NCBI GenBank assembly: GCA_937951975.1
Contig: CALGAJ010000198.1
Coordinates: 1 to 7,563, forward strand
Reading direction: 5' to 3'
Length of the DNA stretch: 7,563 nucleotides
From: an uncultured Desulfotignum sp.
GTDB taxonomy: Bacteria > Desulfobacterota > Desulfobacteria > Desulfobacterales > Desulfobacteraceae
Shown here piece after piece: positions 4,655 to 7,563 of the stretch; position 1 is the stretch's first letter; each line of letters starts with the position of its first letter. The notes below the pieces were generated by a model that saw only the letters and a list, made by a program, of their open reading frames with translations, made no database searches and had not been told where the DNA came from. The position numbers were made by a program, and so were the translations under genes.

Positions 4655-7563
4655 ATGAAAAAACGAATGCAGACTATTGACGGAAACACTGCTGCAACCC
4701 ATGTGGCATACGCCATGAGTGAAGTGGCAGCCATATATCCCATTACCCCATCCAGTCCTTTGGGGGAAATTGCCGACGGCTGGGCATCCAAGGGCCGGAA
4801 AAACATTTTCGGCCAGGTTCTGGATGTCAAACAGATGCAGTCGGAAGCAGGGGCCGCCGGTGCCGTCCATGGATCTTTGGCCGCCGGTGCCTTGACCACC
4901 ACATTCACCGCCTCCCAGGGACTGCTGCTCAAAATTCCCAATATGTATAAAATATCGGGCGAACTGCTGCCTTCGGTGTTTCATGTCACGGCCCGGTCTA
5001 TTTCCGCCCATGCCCTGTCCATTTTCGGGGATCATCAGGATGTGATGGCGGCCCGCCAGACCGGGTTTGCCATGCTGGCATCCGCATCGGTTCAGGAAGC
5101 CCAGGACCTGGCTCTGGTAGCCCATCTGGCCACCGTGGATGCCCGGGTGCCGTTCATGCATTTTTATGACGGATTCCGCACCTCCCACGAGATTCAGAAG
5201 ATCGAGATGATCGAGTACGAGGACATGGCTTCGTTGTTCAATTTCGAAGCGTACAAGGCGTTCAAGAAAAGGGCCGTGAACCCGGAACATCCGGATACAA
5301 GAGGAACGGCCCAGAACCCGGATATCTATTTTCAGGGCCGGGAAGCGGCCAACAAATATTATCTCAAGGTCCCGGCCATCGTCAAAGCCTGTATGAAAAA
5401 GGTGGGAGACCTGACCGGCCGCCGGTACAATGCCTTTGATTATGTGGGAGATCCCCAGGCGGATCATATCATCGTGGCCATGGGATCGGCCTGTGAAGCC
5501 ATCGAGGAGTCCATTGACTGCCTCAATAGCCAGGGACACCGGCTGGGTCTGGTCAAGGTCCGGCTGTACCGCCCCTTTGACACCCAGGCGTTCCTGCAGG
5601 CCATTCCGTCCACCGTGGAAGCCGTGACCGTGCTGGACAGAACCAAGGAGCCCGGCGCCATCGGCGAACCGCTTTACACGGATGTGTGCACCGCGTTCAT
5701 GGAATACGGGGAAGGCCCGAAAATCATCGGGGGCCGGTACGGGCTGTCTTCCAAGGAGTTCAACCCGTCCATGATCAAGGCGGTGTATGACAACATGAAT
5801 GCCATCTCACCGAAAAACCATTTCACTGTGGGCATTGACGATGATGTCACCCACACCTCCCTGGAAGTGACCAAAGGATTTGACCCGGCCCCGGAAGGCA
5901 CCATTGCCGCCAAATTCTGGGGGCTGGGGTCGGACGGAACCGTGGGGGCCAACCAGTCCGCCATCAAGATCATCGGGGATAACACCGACAAATACGCCCA
6001 GGGGTATTTTGCCTATGACTCCAAGAAATCCGGCGGCCTGACCGTGTCTCACCTGCGGTTCGGGGATGTGAAGATTAAGTCCACCTACCTGATCGAAAAT
6101 CCGGATTTCGTGGCCTGCCATAAATCCAATTACGTGCAGATCTATGATGTGCTCAAAGGCATCAAGGAAGGCGGCACGTTTCTGCTCAATTCCCAGTGGT
6201 CCGTCAAGGACATGGAAAAACAGATTCCCGGGGATGTGCGCAAAACCATTTTTGACAAAAAACTCAATTTCTACAACATCGATGCCGTGGCCATTGCTGA
6301 AAAAATCGGTTTAGGCAACCGCATCAACATGATCATGCAGACCTGTTTTTTCAAGCTGTCCAATGTGCTGCCCGTGGAACAGGCCATTCAGCTCCTCAAG
6401 GACGATATCAAAGTGATGTTCGGTAAAAAAGGGGATGCCGTGGTGAACATGAATATCCAGGCCGTGGACCAGACCCTGGACAACCTGGTCAAAGTGGATG
6501 TGCCGGAATCCTGGAAAGATGCGGTCAGAGAAGAGACCCATGCAGAACCCGCCACCCCGTTCGTGGAGAACGTGATGCGCAAGATCAATGCCCAGGGCGG
6601 GGATGACCTCCCGGTGTCCGCGTTCTCCGTGGACGGCGTGTTCGAGCAGGGGACCTCGAAATATGAAAAACGGGGCGTGGCCATCAATGTGCCGGAATGG
6701 CTTCCGGAGAACTGCATCCAGTGCAACCAGTGCGCGTTTGTGTGCCCCCATGCCGCCATCATTCCTGTTGTGGCCAAACCCGAAGAACTGAAAGGCGCCC
6801 CCAAATCCTTTGCCACCATTGACGGCAAAGGAAAAGGCATGGAAGACTATCAGTTCAGAATCCAGGTCAATCCTTTGGACTGCCAGGGATGCGGCAACTG
6901 CGCGGATATCTGTCCGGCCAAAACCAAGGCCCTGGTGATGAAACATTTGTCCACCCAGGTGGATGAACAGAACGTCAACCACCAGTTTTCCACGGGCATA
7001 TGCTTTAAGACCGATATCCTCAAAAGAGAAACCGTCAAGGGCAGCCAGATGTATCAACCCTTGCTGGAGTTCTCGGGTGCGTGTGCCGGATGCGGGGAAA
7101 CCCCGTATGTCAAGGTGATCACCCAGCTGTTCGGCGAGAGAATGACCATTGCCAATGCTACGGGATGTTCCTCCATCTGGGGGGGGTCGGCGCCTTCCAC
7201 ACCATACTGCACCAATGCGGACGGACAGGGGCCGGCCTGGGCCAGCTCGTTGTTCGAGGATGCGGCGGAATACGGGTACGGCATGATGCTGGCCACCCAG
7301 AGCCGGCGCAAGACCCTGGCGGCCAAAATGACACAGGCCCTGGAAACCGGTCCGGCCCCGGAGGTGAAAGAAGCCCTGGAAGGGTGGCTGGCCGGCAAAG
7401 ACGATGTCCAGGAATCCAGCAAATACGGGTTTGCTCTCAAGACCCTGCTCAAGGATGTGAACGCCGGCATTTTAAAAGAGATCTATGACGAAAAAGACGT
7501 GTTCACCAAAAAATCCCACTGGGTGTTCGGCGGGGACGGCTGGGCCTATGATATCGGGTTCGG
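4655..7563 (+). CDS. nifJ: Pyruvate:ferredoxin (flavodoxin) oxidoreductase, single-chain, partial
   Basis: Cytoplasmic thiamine-diphosphate and iron-sulfur enzyme catalysing pyruvate + CoA + oxidised ferredoxin to acetyl-CoA + CO2 + reduced ferredoxin. 969 codons are present; the family is about 1170-1230 residues, so the C-terminal 200 or more lie outside. Domain order follows the homodimeric enzyme. An N-terminal domain has YPITPSS with T31, E64 and R114, the same numbers as the catalytic residues of the D. africanus enzyme. The CoA-binding region has GLGSDGTVGANQS (about residue 427 on). A two-cluster ferredoxin domain follows, with C687/690/693/697 and C743/746/749/753. The TPP domain carries proximal-cluster ligands C810, C813 and C838 and the GDG motif at 960-962. 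The fourth proximal Cys and the Asn closing the TPP motif are beyond the edge. ATG 4655 is backed by a Shine-Dalgarno. In a sulfate reducer this enzyme feeds acetyl-CoA and low-potential electrons into catabolism and, in reverse, pyruvate synthesis. A nitrogenase-specific role is not implied by the symbol. Confidence 0.97.
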   Translation, partial: MKKRMQTIDGNTAATHVAYAMSEVAAIYPITPSSPLGEIADGWASKGRKNIFGQVLDVKQMQSEAGAAGAVHGSLAAGALTTTFTASQGLLLKIPNMYKISGELLPSVFHVTARSISAHALSIFGDHQDVMAARQTGFAMLASASVQEAQDLALVAHLATVDARVPFMHFYDGFRTSHEIQKIEMIEYEDMASLFNFEAYKAFKKRAVNPEHPDTRGTAQNPDIYFQGREAANKYYLKVPAIVKACMKKVGDLTGRRYNAFDYVGDPQADHIIVAMGSACEAIEESIDCLNSQGHRLGLVKVRLYRPFDTQAFLQAIPSTVEAVTVLDRTKEPGAIGEPLYTDVCTAFMEYGEGPKIIGGRYGLSSKEFNPSMIKAVYDNMNAISPKNHFTVGIDDDVTHTSLEVTKGFDPAPEGTIAAKFWGLGSDGTVGANQSAIKIIGDNTDKYAQGYFAYDSKKSGGLTVSHLRFGDVKIKSTYLIENPDFVACHKSNYVQIYDVLKGIKEGGTFLLNSQWSVKDMEKQIPGDVRKTIFDKKLNFYNIDAVAIAEKIGLGNRINMIMQTCFFKLSNVLPVEQAIQLLKDDIKVMFGKKGDAVVNMNIQAVDQTLDNLVKVDVPESWKDAVREETHAEPATPFVENVMRKINAQGGDDLPVSAFSVDGVFEQGTSKYEKRGVAINVPEWLPENCIQCNQCAFVCPHAAIIPVVAKPEELKGAPKSFATIDGKGKGMEDYQFRIQVNPLDCQGCGNCADICPAKTKALVMKHLSTQVDEQNVNHQFSTGICFKTDILKRETVKGSQMYQPLLEFSGACAGCGETPYVKVITQLFGERMTIANATGCSSIWGGSAPSTPYCTNADGQGPAWASSLFEDAAEYGYGMMLATQSRRKTLAAKMTQALETGPAPEVKEALEGWLAGKDDVQESSKYGFALKTLLKDVNAGILKEIYDEKDVFTKKSHWVFGGDGWAYDIGF

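Noticed and set aside
4583..5539. 318-codon minus-strand open frame over the start of the oxidoreductase gene
   Set aside because: Codon-aligned antisense shadow of a clearly identified gene; composition is typical of antisense translation and no motif is recognisable.
6311..7057. 248-codon minus-strand open frame
   Set aside because: Same kind of antisense shadow, lying over the ferredoxin domain of the oxidoreductase.

Overview
The window looks like a chromosomal housekeeping region from a strictly anaerobic deltaproteobacterium, most likely a sulfate reducer of the Desulfobacteraceae type (Desulfobacter, Desulfotignum or Desulfobacula relatives). This is inferred from the single-chain pyruvate:ferredoxin oxidoreductase, whose catalytic residues keep the published numbering of the Desulfovibrio africanus enzyme, from the deltaproteobacterial style of the RdgC pair, and from GC-rich genes separated by very AT-rich spacers. 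No database search was possible, so the genus is a guess.

Layout. On the minus strand, read right to left, there are two RdgC-family genes (4448-3834 and 3829-3293, 4 nt apart), then a 308-nt AT-rich spacer (2985-3292) with a strong hairpin and a candidate promoter. dnaN follows (2984-1863), and then gyrB (starting at 1866), which runs off the left edge after 622 codons. dnaN and gyrB overlap by 4 nt (ATGA) and no recF lies between them. On the plus strand, divergent from rdgC across a 206-nt AT-rich spacer, a pyruvate:ferredoxin oxidoreductase gene (nifJ/por type) starts at 4655 and runs off the right edge after 969 codons.

How the genes work together. The minus-strand genes serve replication and recombination: the sliding clamp, the gyrase ATPase subunit, and an RdgC-like DNA-binding protein whose C-terminal part appears as a separate gene. 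The plus-strand gene belongs to central anaerobic carbon and electron metabolism (pyruvate + CoA to acetyl-CoA + CO2 + reduced ferredoxin). It is probably regulated separately, and a 7-bp inverted repeat spaced by 11 bp lies about 60-85 nt before its start.

I found no mobile element, CRISPR array, tRNA or rRNA, and no clearly new biological system. The points most worth a second look are the split rdgC pair, which a single-base change would fuse, the recF-less translationally coupled dnaN-gyrB junction, the hairpin with an alternative fold downstream of rdgC, and the operator-like repeat before the oxidoreductase gene.
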